DNA from: Conchocele bisecta
Taxonomy: Eukaryota > Mollusca > Bivalvia > Lucinida > Thyasiridae
Assembly (NCBI GenBank): GCA_029237695.1
Contig: CM055275.1
Span: 90,136,433-90,200,432, forward strand
DNA: 64,000 nucleotides
Direction: 5' to 3'
A program made the position numbers and the translations under genes. Positions 23,479 to 33,062 of the stretch are shown here, piece by piece (the first letter of the stretch is position 1; each line of letters begins with the position of its first letter). The notes below the pieces were generated by a model. It did no database searches. It saw only the letters and a program-made list of their open reading frames with translations, and had not been told where the DNA came from.

Positions 23479-23856
23479 TTATTTCAATCTAGATTGAATA
23501 TAGTAGCTGACGAGACCCGTTGCAACCATTCCCACGACGATGAACACGATCTCGCGGTCTTTTTGGGCATCTGATGGTACATAGAAATCTGAAAGCTGGG
23601 GCTCGGGATCCAGCGGCGCGAGACATTTCTGCGGATATGCCCGCACGTACTCCTGGATGGCGTCGTCAACGTTCCGGAAAGTTTGCACGGCGTGATTCTC
23701 GCGACGAAGATCTTCGTTGATCCAGTCCAGACGGGCGGTTCGTTTTTGAGACCATGCTTCCTTTGCGCTATTGAGTTGTTCTGCAGCTAAATCGTGACAC
23801 TTGCGCTCCTCATCCGCGTCCGAAGTTGCGAATAATTCAGTAATATTTAGTAGATA
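23479..23856 (-). pseudogene. Small Polinton membrane protein, 5' end lost
   Basis: 126 codons open without an ATG; the upstream end runs into a TAGTAGATAT microsatellite. The product has a charged helical region (ERKCHDLAAEQLNSAKEAW), a middle segment (VDDAIQEYVRAYPQKC) and one C-terminal membrane segment (IVFIVVGMVATGLVSYYI), giving a tail-anchored layout. I do not recognise the family. It lies between ATPase and integrase on the same strand, so it belongs to the left-pointing morphogenesis cluster. The start codon was probably destroyed when the microsatellite expanded. Confidence 0.55.
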
Positions 23857-23985
23857 TTAGTAAATATTAGTAAATATTTAGTAGATATTAGTAGATATTA
23901 GTAGATATTAATAGATATTAGTAGATATTATTAAAAATTAGTAGATATAAGTAAATATTAGTAGTTATTAGTAGATATTCAGTAA
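23857..23985. repeat. TAGTAGATATTAG microsatellite
   Basis: Imperfect repeats of (T)AGTAGATATT and AGTAAATATT between two Polinton genes. It has expanded into the 5' end of the neighbouring small gene. Confidence 0.85.
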
Positions 23986-24690
23986 TTAATTGATAACTTC
24001 GTAAGCAGTTGGTTGATCAGTCTTTAACAAAAGCTTGGCGTGCTTAGTTTCAGAAAGCATCTGTCGAACCTCAAAGCGCTCCTCGCGGGTTGGGATAACG
24101 TCATTCTCTCGAAGACAGTCATCGAATGATTCTCGGTCCTTGCAGTGAAAGAGGGCGACCCATTTTGTTTGCTCGCGCAGATCCTTGAGGACGGCGTTGT
24201 ACTTTTGAGTGGAGATCCATACGCTTTACCTCGCATGGCGGCCAGAAAATGCGAGCTCGGAGAGCATGTCCTTATTTTTGGTCATCGCCGCCTTGGCCGA
24301 GCAATCGTCAATCACGTATAGGGTGGGCTCACCCTGGAATCTTTGGTATAAACCACGCAACCAATCGTGAAGCCTGTCGCCGGGGTCAATGACGTATACC
24401 TCAGGGTCGGTCCATATCCACGGGCGCCGCTGATAAGTCTCGTTTTGCCGCACAGTAGGACACATGATCACAATGTGTCGAAAGGCATCACGGTAGGAAC
24501 CCTCGAGGAAGTCGAGGATGAAAACCGTTTTTCCACATCCTGTCTGCCCACATATTATGGCAGAGTGGGCATCTCAAATCGTGAATTGGTATTGATTTCT
24601 AATTTTCTTAATTTTTTCAAAATTATTAATTAATAAATCGTTAGATGATTTTTGTATTAAATCAGTAGAGTGCTGAGACGTATCGACCAT
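23986..24690 (-). pseudogene. FtsK/HerA-type packaging ATPase (A32-like), two in-frame stops
   Basis: 234 codons, typical for a Polinton ATPase that pumps DNA into capsids. Walker A is GQTGCGKT near residue 52 and Walker B is LYVIDD near 125; an SVWISTQKYNAVLKDLREQ segment and a C-terminal KTDQPTAYEVIN are also visible. Stops interrupt the frame at 24574-24576 (TGA, just before Walker A) and 24226-24228 (TAA). The start codon lies inside the end of the capsid gene, a 29-bp overlap, so the two were translated from one left-pointing unit. Confidence 0.9.
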
Positions 24691-25957
24691 CTTCGATGTT
24701 GAGTTGTGCGTCTGTAATTATATATATGTACACGTTCAATGGCCCGGCTCAATCCGCCTCTTTGGTTATCTGGATCGTCACACCATCACTAGCGTTCTCT
24801 ACTTGGCGTCCGCTGCCGTGTATTTGGTCGTCGTCGCTGGCTCGCATGTCTAGCCATAACGTGTATTTGGTATTCAGGAACTCAGCGAGGGAGACGGCCG
24901 AGAGATGCAGGTCTTTGGCAACTGCTGCAACCTCCGGAGAGCGCTTAGAGCCGGCAGCAAACTGCTTTCTTACTTCATCCCACTGTTGGTGCGCGCGAAG
25001 ACCCGCGCTGTAGAGTTGATTGGGTACTCCCTCGATCGTCACCTCTACCTTCGTGATTTTGGGGTTATAGAAATTGTCGGTTTTTCTAGCCCCGAGCGCG
25101 AACCGAGCATCCTCGAACAACATCAGTATACCTTTCATCGAGCGGGCGGGTACGTTGACATTAATATTCCACAATGTGTCGCTTTTGTCTTTCGTCATCT
25201 TGCGGTGGCGAAGAACTCGGTCGTAAAGTATGGCAACGCGCCCGGCGTACTGGGTTCTGATCAATCGCGCGAGTTCGGGCATCGTGACCATGTCGTACTC
25301 CAGCGAAACATTATCGATCGAATAATTCGATGCCATGTCGGTGGCTATGACAACTCGGCCGTAATCGTTGAACGTTAGTTCGTATTCGAGGCGGTCAGCC
25401 AAAGCACTCTGATAGTATGGCATGTGACTCTCCAGCAACTCAAAGTCGAGCGGGATGTAGAAGCGGTTGCCGTAAGCGCCCGCGACCGCGTTGTCACTCG
25501 AGACGTTATCTGCCTTGTTACCGGCCCCAATTCTAAGTCTGGCTAGGTTCTCATTTTTGCTGGTGTCAATACCCTGATAGGCCGCGTTTTCGCGCTCATG
25601 CGCCGTCTTCCAGAGGTCCTGATAACAATGGTAGACGTCGCTGTCATCGATCGACATCACGTCATTACCAGAAATCTTTATCATAGTCTTCTTGACGATG
25701 GCGCGACCCAGGTTCTGAACGACGGTTCGGTCCGCGTCCGTCGACGTCAGCGAAATAGTGAAAGCGAGGCGAACAGTCCTCGGCACAATGACGTCGCTAG
25801 CTCCGAGGTTGGGGAAGCGGACTAACAGCTGCTGGTTCTGGTCGATCGTCGATGGGTTGTTCGTAATAACGACACTCTGTCTCACACCTTTCGCCCCAAG
25901 GGGCTCCCGCAGTCTGCGGTATGGATTGAGTTTGCGACCGTATTGTCTCGAAGACAT
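24662..25957 (-). pseudogene. Major capsid protein candidate (jelly-roll type) of the Polinton
   Basis: 431 codons with one in-frame TGA (24749-24751) 28 codons before the end. It starts MSSRQYGRKLNPYRRLREPL and contains DVIVPRTVRLAFTISLTS, GNDVMSIDDSDVYHCYQDLW and FYIPLDFELL. No membrane segment; it is rich in beta-type hydrophobic alternation. This matches, from memory, the conserved Polinton protein assigned as major capsid by its position next to the ATPase. The double-jelly-roll fold itself cannot be seen from sequence by eye. It is divergently placed from the coiled-coil membrane gene and overlaps the ATPase start. Confidence 0.75.
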
Positions 25958-26027
25958 ATTTTCAGTAAAACTAAATATCTCTATTAAACCCGTATGGTTT
26001 TGTCTTTAATACATACATAATTAAAAG
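25958..26027. promoter_or_regulatory. Divergent promoter region, capsid gene / membrane-protein gene
   Basis: 70-bp AT-rich spacer between two outward-facing start codons, containing ACTAAATATC and TACATACATAATTAAA. Promoter function is inferred from position. Confidence 0.4.
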
Positions 26028-27308
26028 ATGGATGATTTTGACATGGAAGCATTCGGCAGAGACAATGTCCGAAATGATGGCATCGATGATGATGACATGG
26101 ATGATGATAACGAAACGACCTTCATGGAGATTCCAGGAACTTCAGCCGGCGAGGAAATAGGTGGCGCTACCAGCACCACTAGTTAACGTCGGGAACTACT
26201 CGAGGGAGCTGTAAACGACTACTACAACAGTTTGGCAGAAAACGGTGTGGTCCCATCTGTCGGCCGCGACTACTCCAAGTTCGAATTGGATCTGCGTGGT
26301 AGATTGCGACTAAAAGCATCAAATACCCAAATCTTCAACATGAATACCGGAAAACCCCTATCGCTGAACAGAATTGCTGGAACCCGGGGCGGTGGCGAAA
26401 TCATAAAGAACGAACTAGGATTCGTAGATTGGGCGCGTGGTAAAACTATTATGCCGGCACGCACTGTAGCGGCCCTACAGTCTACCGACGAAACTCTGGT
26501 GAAGACGGCCGCCGCGATAGAAACAGTCGAGCTCAGCGAGCTCACTCGTGTAGCCACCGACGTTATTAACACAATTGAAACCACGTTCAGCGAGTTAGAC
26601 AGCACGATGGATGACCCCCCTCTTCGCGAACTCCGGGGACTCGATAAGGCTATGCAAACGATCCGGGGCGAACTGGTCCATAACCTCGCCAAACTCACGG
26701 AGCTGGATAAACATATCACGCTAGAAGAAAGAAAACTGGAGGAAGCCCGTGGCGATAGAGAATCTACCGAGCGGATCACCGAACGCCTGCAGTCGTTGCG
26801 GGATGAAAGAGCAGCTCGTTTGGAGGCTGCCTCGACTAACCGTGAGGCTCTCAGCACCCAAACAAGTCGGTTCCTCGAAACAATCTCGAGGGTTCTGCAC
26901 GAGGACACGACACTCGGTGAGCGTCTTCGCACTCTGTTCAGAGAGCACGGCATCACGATAGCAAGCATCCTTGCGACTCTCGGTATGACTATATCTACTA
27001 TAGTTCTAGCTTTCACTGGCGGTGCGACTGCACCCACTCCACCACCCGCGCCAGCACCCGCGCCATCCGGTGGAGCCAAGGAGTGGGTTAAAAAACAACT
27101 AAAAGCCCTCGCCAGTCTCCTGGCTAAATTAGCCGGTATGGCGGCTGCCGCGCTGCCTGGGTTGATCGGGGGTCTCGTCTCCTTCTTGCTATCTATATTA
27201 TCAAAAACGGCCTGATGGCTCGCCGAGAATGCTTGGGCCTTAATCGTGGCGATCGCCGTTCTCCTACTATTCTCCGCCCGAGAGTTCCTAAAACCAAAGC
27301 GCAAATAG
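26028..27308 (+). pseudogene. Conserved Polinton coiled-coil membrane protein, two in-frame stops
   Basis: 426 codons in one frame with TAA at 26184-26186 and TGA at 27213-27215. An acidic N-terminus (MDDFDMEAFGRDN) is followed by RRELLEGAVNDYYNSL, GRDYSKFELDLRGRLRLKA and LGFVDWARGKT. Then comes a long helical, heptad-rich region (LTELDKHITLEERKLEEARG and onward). Near residue 300 lies a hydrophobic segment (ITIASILATLGMTISTIVL), a proline-rich hinge, an Ala/Gly-rich amphipathic stretch (AGMAAAALPGLIGGLVSFLL) and a final membrane segment (ALIVAIAVLLLF) before a basic tail. I recognise it as a recurrent Polinton protein of unknown role; a virion membrane or entry role is possible but unproven. 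Confidence 0.7.
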
Positions 27309-28503
27309 TCCGATCGCCACGAGGTCGACGACGAGCCCTAATTTTTCCTCCTCGTGGGTTGTAGTTCGGAAGGAACTTGCGGTTGCATCAAGTCCTATTG
27401 CAGCCGTTGGAACAACGGTGGAACTTGCTGTGACACTAGTTCCCGCTCCTATTCTAATTCGTGAATTGGGGGAACTTGATGAGGTGCTTTGTACTGGGGT
27501 GGGTGCTTGCGGTTTTATGAATTCAGTTCCATGCGCGGTGCGCTTGATGATATCCGCGTTCATATACACACCTATTCCAAATACATAGTCTACTGGGGTG
27601 CCGGCATACTGCAAAACGTCTTGATACCGCTGGATCGCCGCCGGGAGGTCCACCGGTTTGTTTATTGCGTCCTCGACATTTGCCAAGAACTGTTTCTGAC
27701 TATCGAACGCCGTCCCGGTTCCTATTATAGAACTGCGCACTTGCGACTGTGCGCCGAGGATGGCCCAGACGTATGTGCGAATGGAGTCGTTGAGACGAAT
27801 AACCCCGGCCTCCGTGAACCCCAGACCCTTATCTAACATAAATGATCCCCACGCGGTATTTACCCACGCAGGTTGCTGAATGAAATCGACGTGGGCCGAT
27901 TTGAAAGACCATGGTACTGGTGGCACGAATTCGGTATTATTTAGTTTTAGTGGTGGTGGTGGATCCTTTGGGTGCGTCAGAAATCCCATACCCGTTATGT
28001 AAACGTCACCTAAACCAAAAGTGTACCAGGACTCTTTCTGGTGCCAGTCCGCGTCTTTTGGGGCCCTAAATTAGTTACAAATTCTTTCGAACGCCCTACG
28101 GTCGTATGCGTTGAAAATGTGATTCCAGCCGTCGTCCTGCGGCAGAGCGAATCCTCCTAATAGTGTAATACGCGTGAAAAATGTAAACGGCCCTCAAGAA
28201 GGTATCCTCCGCGGCCAGATGGTCCTGAGAGGAAACCCCGCATCCGGCTGTTGCGCACCGTACGGCGAAGTTGAGCTGATTCTGCCAAAACAGCATCGGT
28301 GTTGCTTTCCACCCATTCATGGCCTCCATGCTAGTAATCTAGGGCAGCCTATAATGTTCAAAGATGTCGGGAAAGTTGGTTTGAAAGCCTTTTCCACCAC
28401 TAACTTGGATAGTGGGGTGCACCAGCCGGGGAGCCTTAGTGTCATATACCCCACCGACCGCGTACTTTGCATTTTAATTAAAGCTAAATGCCTTGGTATC
28501 CAT
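27288..28503 (-). pseudogene. Large conserved Polinton structural candidate, unknown function
   Basis: About 405 codons with three in-frame stops and one frameshift (near 28140). N-terminal half: YAVGGVYDTKAPRLVHP, GFQTNFPDIFEHY, MEAMNGWKATPMLFWQNQL, a Cys-rich CATAGCGVSSQDH and LPQDDGWNHIFNAYDRR. C-terminal half: FGLGDVYITGMGFL, DSIRTYVWAILGAQSQVRS, LANVEDAINKPVDLPAA and a terminal membrane segment (LGLVVDLVAIGLFALWF). The 3' end overlaps the end of the convergent membrane gene by 21 bp. I recall similar proteins in other animal Polintons, always unannotated. No enzyme motif is visible; a virion or assembly role is inferred from the neighbourhood. Confidence 0.65.
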
Positions 28504-28517
28504 TGAAAGATATTATT

Positions 28518-29206
28518 ATGTTTGCTACTATCACTAATGTTCAAAAAGAGAGTTGTGAACTTCAGAAGTCAATCGACAACTGCTGCGGAAAACGCCGGGT
28601 GGGCCTCAGAGCAATCACCTTCACGGTTGGATGGCAGAATGTGGGAAAGAGTGAATGGTTTTACTATGTGAAGGATGAACAATAATTCGGTGTAAAGCTG
28701 CCTCATGGACTGTGGGGAATAAGACAGCTCAAAGATTGTGTCAACTCAGAGCTTGACGGTATAATCAACCTAACAGTATCGAAGGCAACCGGGCTCGCAA
28801 CAATGACCATCAGCCCTGATAATAAGGTAGTGGTCTCCCTGGGTTGGGTATTCAACTCGGTTTTAGAGAGACATACTCCGCAAATAAAGGAGTGTTTACC
28901 CCGGGTGAGTACGTCGGTGATAACCCGCTGGACTTCGCCTTCACGAAATCTCTCAGGGTGCACCTGGATCGGGTGAACACATCGTACAACACGGTAGACG
29001 GATCCCCCAGCACATTACTGAAAACCGTGCAAGCCAGCGACTGTTTCTTTGGCGATACGGTGACCTTAGACTTCCCATGCCCCGAGATGAAAGTTTTGGA
29101 ATCGGGACATATCCACGAATGTACGGTCTCTATTCTCGATGATCAAGCGAGAAAGTTGAATAACTATTACCCGATTTCGGTCGTTCTCGAAATTTCCAAT
29201 TTCCAA
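28518..29206 (+). pseudogene. Penton-like minor capsid protein candidate
   Basis: About 230 codons with a TAA at 28683-28685 and a -1 frameshift between about 28842 and 28870. Visible segments: VGLRAITFTVGWQNVG, FGVKLPHGLWGIRQL, GLATMTISPDNKVVVSLG, then in the shifted frame YVGDNPLDFAFTKSLRVHLD, CFFGDTVTLDFPCPEM and ECTVSILDDQARKLNNYY. The rhythm (short beta strands, LP.G.W...L, closing ILDDQ...LNN) resembles single-jelly-roll capsid proteins of Polintons. No obvious stop separates it from the following gene in the same frame. Starts 14 bp from the divergent gene at 28503. The assignment is from pattern memory only. Confidence 0.55.
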
Positions 29207-29251
29207 TTAATTAAACGCATGTTCGCAATAGAATTATCAATATTATTGAAA

Positions 29252-31393
29252 ATGAGTATATACGGACCAGGTAGTTCTTCCAATTGCAATCGGGATTGGG
29301 TGACAGATTCAAAGAATTTGGAACCAGCAGAAGGGGGATTCGTCCCGACAGAGAGTGACTTTTTAACTACCGGAAAAACCAAGGCCCTGATCAATAAAAC
29401 TATATCGAAGGCCACAAACGGGATTCACAGGAGTATAGCAGATGTTAGAGTAGAAGTGCTAACGGCGACTGCACAAGTTGGGGAAGAGGCCCGGGCGAAA
29501 ATTGAGAGAGTCCGAACGGGTACTGAACTAGGTGAAAAAATAACCAAATTTCGAAAAGAGGCCCGGTTGGGGATTGAGGGAGCCCGAGAAGACCACCAGG
29601 CGGCCCTTACGGAGGCGTATAGGGTGTTGCGCTCAGAGGACTCTCTCATCAGAGAAGCATCACTTTCTAAACTAGACGAAAAAATAACAGAATTTCAAAA
29701 AGAGACCTGGTTGGGGTTGAGGGACTCAAAGAAGACCACCAGGCGGCCCTTATGGAGGCTTATATGGTGTTTCGCTTAGAAGACTCTCTCAACAGAGAAG
29801 CAGCACTTACTGAACTAGACGCAAAAATAACAGAATTTCGGTAAGAGGCCCGGTTGGAGGTTGAGGGAGTCCGAACGGATATTGATAAAGTCCGAGAAGA
29901 CCACAAGGCGGCCCTTGCGGAGGCTTATCGGGTGTTGCACTTAGAAGACTCTCTCATCAGAGAAGCGGCGGTTGCTGAACTAGACGGAAAAATAACTGAA
30001 TTTCAAAAGGAGGCCCGGTTGGGTGTTGAAAAAGCCCTAGAAGACCACCAGGCGACCATTACGGAGGCTTATGGGGTGTTGCGCTCAGAGGACTCTCTCA
30101 TCAGAGAAGCGGCGGTTGCTGAACTAGACGGAAAAATAACTGAATTTCAAAAGGAGGCCCGGTTGGGTGTTGAAAAAGCCCTAGAAGAACCACCAGGCGA
30201 CCATTACGGAGGCTTATGGGGTGTTGCGCTCAGAGGACTCTCTCATCAGAGAAGCGGCACTTACTGAACTAGGTGGACAAATAGCCGAAGTTTCTGAAAA
30301 ACTGAAACGTGTTCGTAGAGCCGCGACCAAAGCGCTTGAGGAGACCTCTGAAAAGATTCCAATACCAATCCATCAACACTGTATCCAATTCGTGAAAGAT
30401 GTTTAGATTTTAGGTTGGATAATATCGTCGTTATGCAGGATAGTTCAGTTAGCGAATGTAAAAATAGAAAAAAAATCGCTAAAAAATATAAGCGCGTTGC
30501 AAATTTAGCAGAGGCATCTAGTACGGTTCTGTCAAGTTTATCTGTAATGAGTGGTGCGGGGACTGCCGCAACGCTATCTACAATTGTAACAGTTCCAATT
30601 GCTGGGGTTTTGAGTGGAATTACAGTTGTATCTGGAATACTTTGTATGTTAATTAGGGTGGCTGGTCGAAAACTCGAGAACAAATGTAGAAAACATGATA
30701 GAATATCCGTTCTGAACTAGACGGAAAAATAACTGAATTTCAAAAAGAGGCCCGGTTGGGTGTTGAAAAAGCCCTAGAAGAACCACCAGGCGACCATTAC
30801 GGAGGCTTATGGGGTGTTGCGCTCAGAGGACTCTCTCATCAGAGAAGCGGCACTTACTGAACTAGGTGGACAAATAGCCGAAGTTTCTGAAAAACTGAAA
30901 CGTGTTCGTAGAGCCGCGACCAAAGCGCTTGAGGAGACCTCTGAAAAGATTCGTGCTGAGGCCCATACCTCTGTCGGGGGGCTTGCCGGACTGTTGAAAA
31001 CAATGAAAACGCAAAAACGTGTCATCACAGTTTGGGCTGAGAAGCGGGGCCCATTTACTGGGGATCTATGAATATTCGTTCGGTGCCAAAGCGAGCAATA
31101 AATATGGGGGCTACGCCATGCCAGCTACAGGTACACTTCTCCGAATGGCTGTCTGCTTGGTTAATGCTAATGGTAAATCTGTGGGCGCGGTCGTGATAAA
31201 TCTTGTAGTGGATGGGGAAGAACGGGGGGTTGGAGTCAATAAACTCGCTGGAGATATTTCATCGGTGGTTTTGTTCGCCGGTGACGATACAATTAGACTT
31301 TCCGAAGGTAGTATTATTAACTTTGTTACGAAAATCGCTGACCCAGCGAGTTCTTCCACTGTTGTAACATTGTTAATTGAACTTGATTTGTAA
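29252..31393 (+). pseudogene. Fibre-like attachment protein: repeated shaft plus knob-like C-terminus, broken
   Basis: Starts MSIYGPGSSSNCNRDWVTDS after the penton-like gene. A shaft of 48-residue (144-bp) repeats follows, each with EFQKEARLGVEKA, EDHQA, EAYRVLRSEDSLIREA and LDGKI; units begin near 29540, 29684, 29827, 29992, 30136 and 30728. The final shaft module (LKRVRRAATKALEETSEKI) leads to a compact beta-rich domain of about 115 aa (LLGIYEYSFGAKASNKYGGY, LRMAVCLVNANGKSVG, VVTLLIELDL). The layout resembles trimeric viral fibres with a head. Frames break near 29700, 29830 (stop), 30185, 30780 and 31050, and 30354-30713 is a foreign insertion copied from the next gene. Receptor binding is an inference. 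Confidence 0.65.
30354..30713 (+). repeat. Partial copy of the 31396-32058 gene inside the fibre gene
   Basis: Near identical to 31425-31807, beginning CAATACCAATCCATCAACAC and ending GATAGAATATCCGTTCT. Fibre-repeat sequence resumes immediately after it (GAACTAGACGGAAAAATAAC) and repeats the module ending in GAAAAGATTC. The arrangement equals a tandem duplication in which the first copy lost the fibre knob. Confidence 0.9.
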
Positions 31394-31395
31394 TC

Positions 31396-32058
31396 ATGAA
31401 CGAATCACCGCTTCCAATTGTCAATACCAATCCATCAACACTGTATCCAATTGTCAATACCAATCCATCAACACTGTATCCAATTCGCGAAAGATGTTTA
31501 GATTTTAGGTTGGATAATATCGTTGTTATGCAGGATAGTTTAGTTAGCGAATGCAAAAATAGAAAAAGAATCGCTAAAAAATATAAGCGCGTTGCAAATT
31601 TAGCAGAGGCATCTAGTACGGTTCTGTCAAGTTTATCTGTAATGAGTGGTGCGGGGACTGCCGCAACGGTATCTACAATTGTAACAGTTCCAATTGCTGG
31701 GGTTTTGAGTGGAATTACAGTTGTATCTGGAATACTTTGTATGTTAATTAGGGTGGCTGGTCGAAAACTAGAGAACAAATTTAGAAAACATGATAGAATA
31801 TCCGTTCTCGCTAGGTCTAAGAAAAATAGCATCGACCTTATAGTGTCCAAAGAGTTGGCCGATAATGAAATATCAAATTTAGAGTTTGAATCCGTTGTGG
31901 AAGAAATGAGGAGATGTGAAGAATTAAAAAATGATATTAGAATCAAAGCGCGCGCCACCATGCCCAAGATTGAGAGTACTGATTGGGATAAATTGAGGGT
32001 AAAACTTGGAGATAAAGTCGGAGGAAATTTTACAGCACCACCATCCTGGAAATTGTGA
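31396..32058 (+). CDS. Polinton protein with membrane hairpin
   Basis: 220 aa, intact, starting two bases after the fibre stop. The N-terminus contains an exact 11-residue duplication (PIVNTNPSTLY twice, from a 33-bp tandem repeat). A basic segment (RKRIAKKYKRVANLAEAS) leads into two hydrophobic stretches separated by a short turn (VLSSLSVMSGAGTAATVST and VPIAGVLSGITVVSGILCML), a membrane hairpin. A charged C-terminal half follows (DLIVSKELADNEISNLEFES). I recall similar hairpin proteins near the fibre end of animal Polintons; a release or entry membrane function is possible, but nothing in the sequence fixes it. A 5' fragment is duplicated inside the fibre gene. Confidence 0.7.
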   Translation: MNESPLPIVNTNPSTLYPIVNTNPSTLYPIRERCLDFRLDNIVVMQDSLVSECKNRKRIAKKYKRVANLAEASSTVLSSLSVMSGAGTAATVSTIVTVPIAGVLSGITVVSGILCMLIRVAGRKLENKFRKHDRISVLARSKKNSIDLIVSKELADNEISNLEFESVVEEMRRCEELKNDIRIKARATMPKIESTDWDKLRVKLGDKVGGNFTAPPSWKL

Positions 32059-32191
32059 TATTTTAGTAAATAATTTTTAAAAAAATAAATTCAAAAATTT
32101 TCTTAAAATTATAAAATTAATTATATTGGTGCAGTAAACAATTTATTAATAATAATAAACAATTTAAACAATTTAAAAAAAAGAAAGTTTT

Positions 32192-32252
32192 AGGTCCCAC
32201 CGAGGCTCGAACCCGCGCCAGCAAAACCCTTCTGGGCCCATCCCACTAAGCC
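32192..32252 (-). ncRNA. tRNA-like remnant with pol III box sequences
   Basis: On the minus strand GGCTTAGTGGG resembles an A box, and GGTTCGAGCC matches the B-box/T-arm consensus 33 bases further on, ending GTGGGACCT. No 5' acceptor strand pairing with TGGGACC is present, so it is not a functional tRNA; a tRNA-derived SINE head or relic is inferred. Confidence 0.3.
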
Positions 32253-32298
32253 TTCGCTTTAAATCTCTTCTCTTCACTTTCTTAGGCTTAGTGGGATG
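32239..32298. other. 14-bp stem hairpin CATCCCACTAAGCC / GGCTTAGTGGGATG
   Basis: Perfect inverted repeat (32239-32252 and 32285-32298) with a pyrimidine-rich 32-base loop. It overlaps the A-box end of the tRNA-like segment. Confidence 0.75.
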
Positions 32299-32913
32299 TG
32301 TCACACTCACATCTCCTCCACCCCATCATTGGACTGTTACCGCGGACTCCTCCTCCTCATTACCTCCATCCGCTAGAATGCGTAGAGCAGCCAGAGTGAA
32401 ATACATGTGGCGAAACCTGTCTCAGCGCTGAGATATTATTGCCGGCGTCCCGACACTTAACTGTGTTTATTTCTCGTATATAAACCTAACTTTTGTTGGT
32501 GGAAATGATTGATATAAGAGAGACAACTCTGACAAGGACGACCCGTTTTAGAAATACACAGTTGTCTAACTTGGCTCTGTATTCTATAGGTGGTCCGCAC
32601 TTTTTGTCTATTCAGTTTATACACAAATTCGAGAGGTGTGGGACTGTATATGGAGCGTAGGAGTGGTGTGTAGGTTGGTGTTATCATTTTAGCTCACTCT
32701 TGGGAGAAAATGATTATTTTCTCCAAAACACCTATAGAAGGCGCATATTTCGTCGGGGCTAGTGCGATTTCTGCTATTTCGTTGGGTAGCTGAAACAAGG
32801 TAGCCGAAAACCTCCATACTTTTGGGACGGATTTTACACTAGTATTTGGAGCTCCGATAGGTGGGTAGTTGAAACATGGTAGTTGAAACCCTTGCAAATC
32901 GGGGACACATTTT

Positions 32914-33062
32914 AATATCCCAATCTCCAATATAATTGGGACTACAAGACCACTTTCTCATTCAAATACCACCACCAACTTTTTGTTGGTGGTGGAAGTT
33001 ACAACACCTCTCAATAACAGCATAATGGTTGCTGTTATCATTTTGACTCCCTCTATACTACT
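32914..33062 (-). repeat. Polinton right terminal inverted repeat (149 bp)
   Basis: Complement of the left repeat with about three differences (for example AAAAAG for AAAATG in the hairpin loop, one extra T). The target repeat TAATA is at 33063-33067. Confidence 0.95.

Larger units (their letters stand above)
32059..32913. other. Polinton right-end non-coding region
   Basis: AT-rich start, then the tRNA-like segment and hairpin described separately. A short basic open frame (MRRAARVKYMWRNLSQR, 32378-32431) and a 76-codon minus-strand frame (32457-32687, with CQSC) are possible but unsupported. Two similar blocks GTAGCTGAAACAAGGTAGCC (32788) and GTAGTTGAAACATGGTAG (32866) lie 78 bp apart and could be iteron-like binding sites. 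Confidence 0.4.
16529..33062. mobile_element. Polinton/Maverick (virus-like self-synthesising transposon), complete but decayed
   Basis: A 16,534-bp element with inverted termini 5'-AGTAGTATAGAGGGAGTC, beginning AG and ending CT as Polintons do. It is flanked by a 5-bp direct repeat TAATA (16524-16528 and 33063-33067); Polintons normally give 6 bp, so one base may have been lost or the pairing is 5 bp here. It encodes the diagnostic set: type-B DNA polymerase, retrovirus-like integrase, FtsK/HerA-type packaging ATPase and jelly-roll capsid candidates, plus fibre-like and membrane proteins. No adenain-type maturation protease was found. Most genes carry in-frame stops or frameshifts. GC content is visibly higher than in the flanks. 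Related lineages are called adintoviruses when found as viral genomes. Confidence 0.95.

Noticed and set aside
26270..27304. 344-codon minus-strand frame opposite the coiled-coil membrane gene
   Set aside because: Arg/Ser-rich shadow frame; the plus-strand frame has membrane segments, coiled coil and recognised motifs.
30261..31967. 140- and 213-codon minus-strand frames opposite the fibre/hairpin genes
   Set aside because: Antisense shadows of the duplicated hairpin gene; the plus strand explains the sequence.
32192..32252. A functional tRNA gene
   Set aside because: B box is good, but the 5' acceptor strand and a D-stem/anticodon arrangement are missing.
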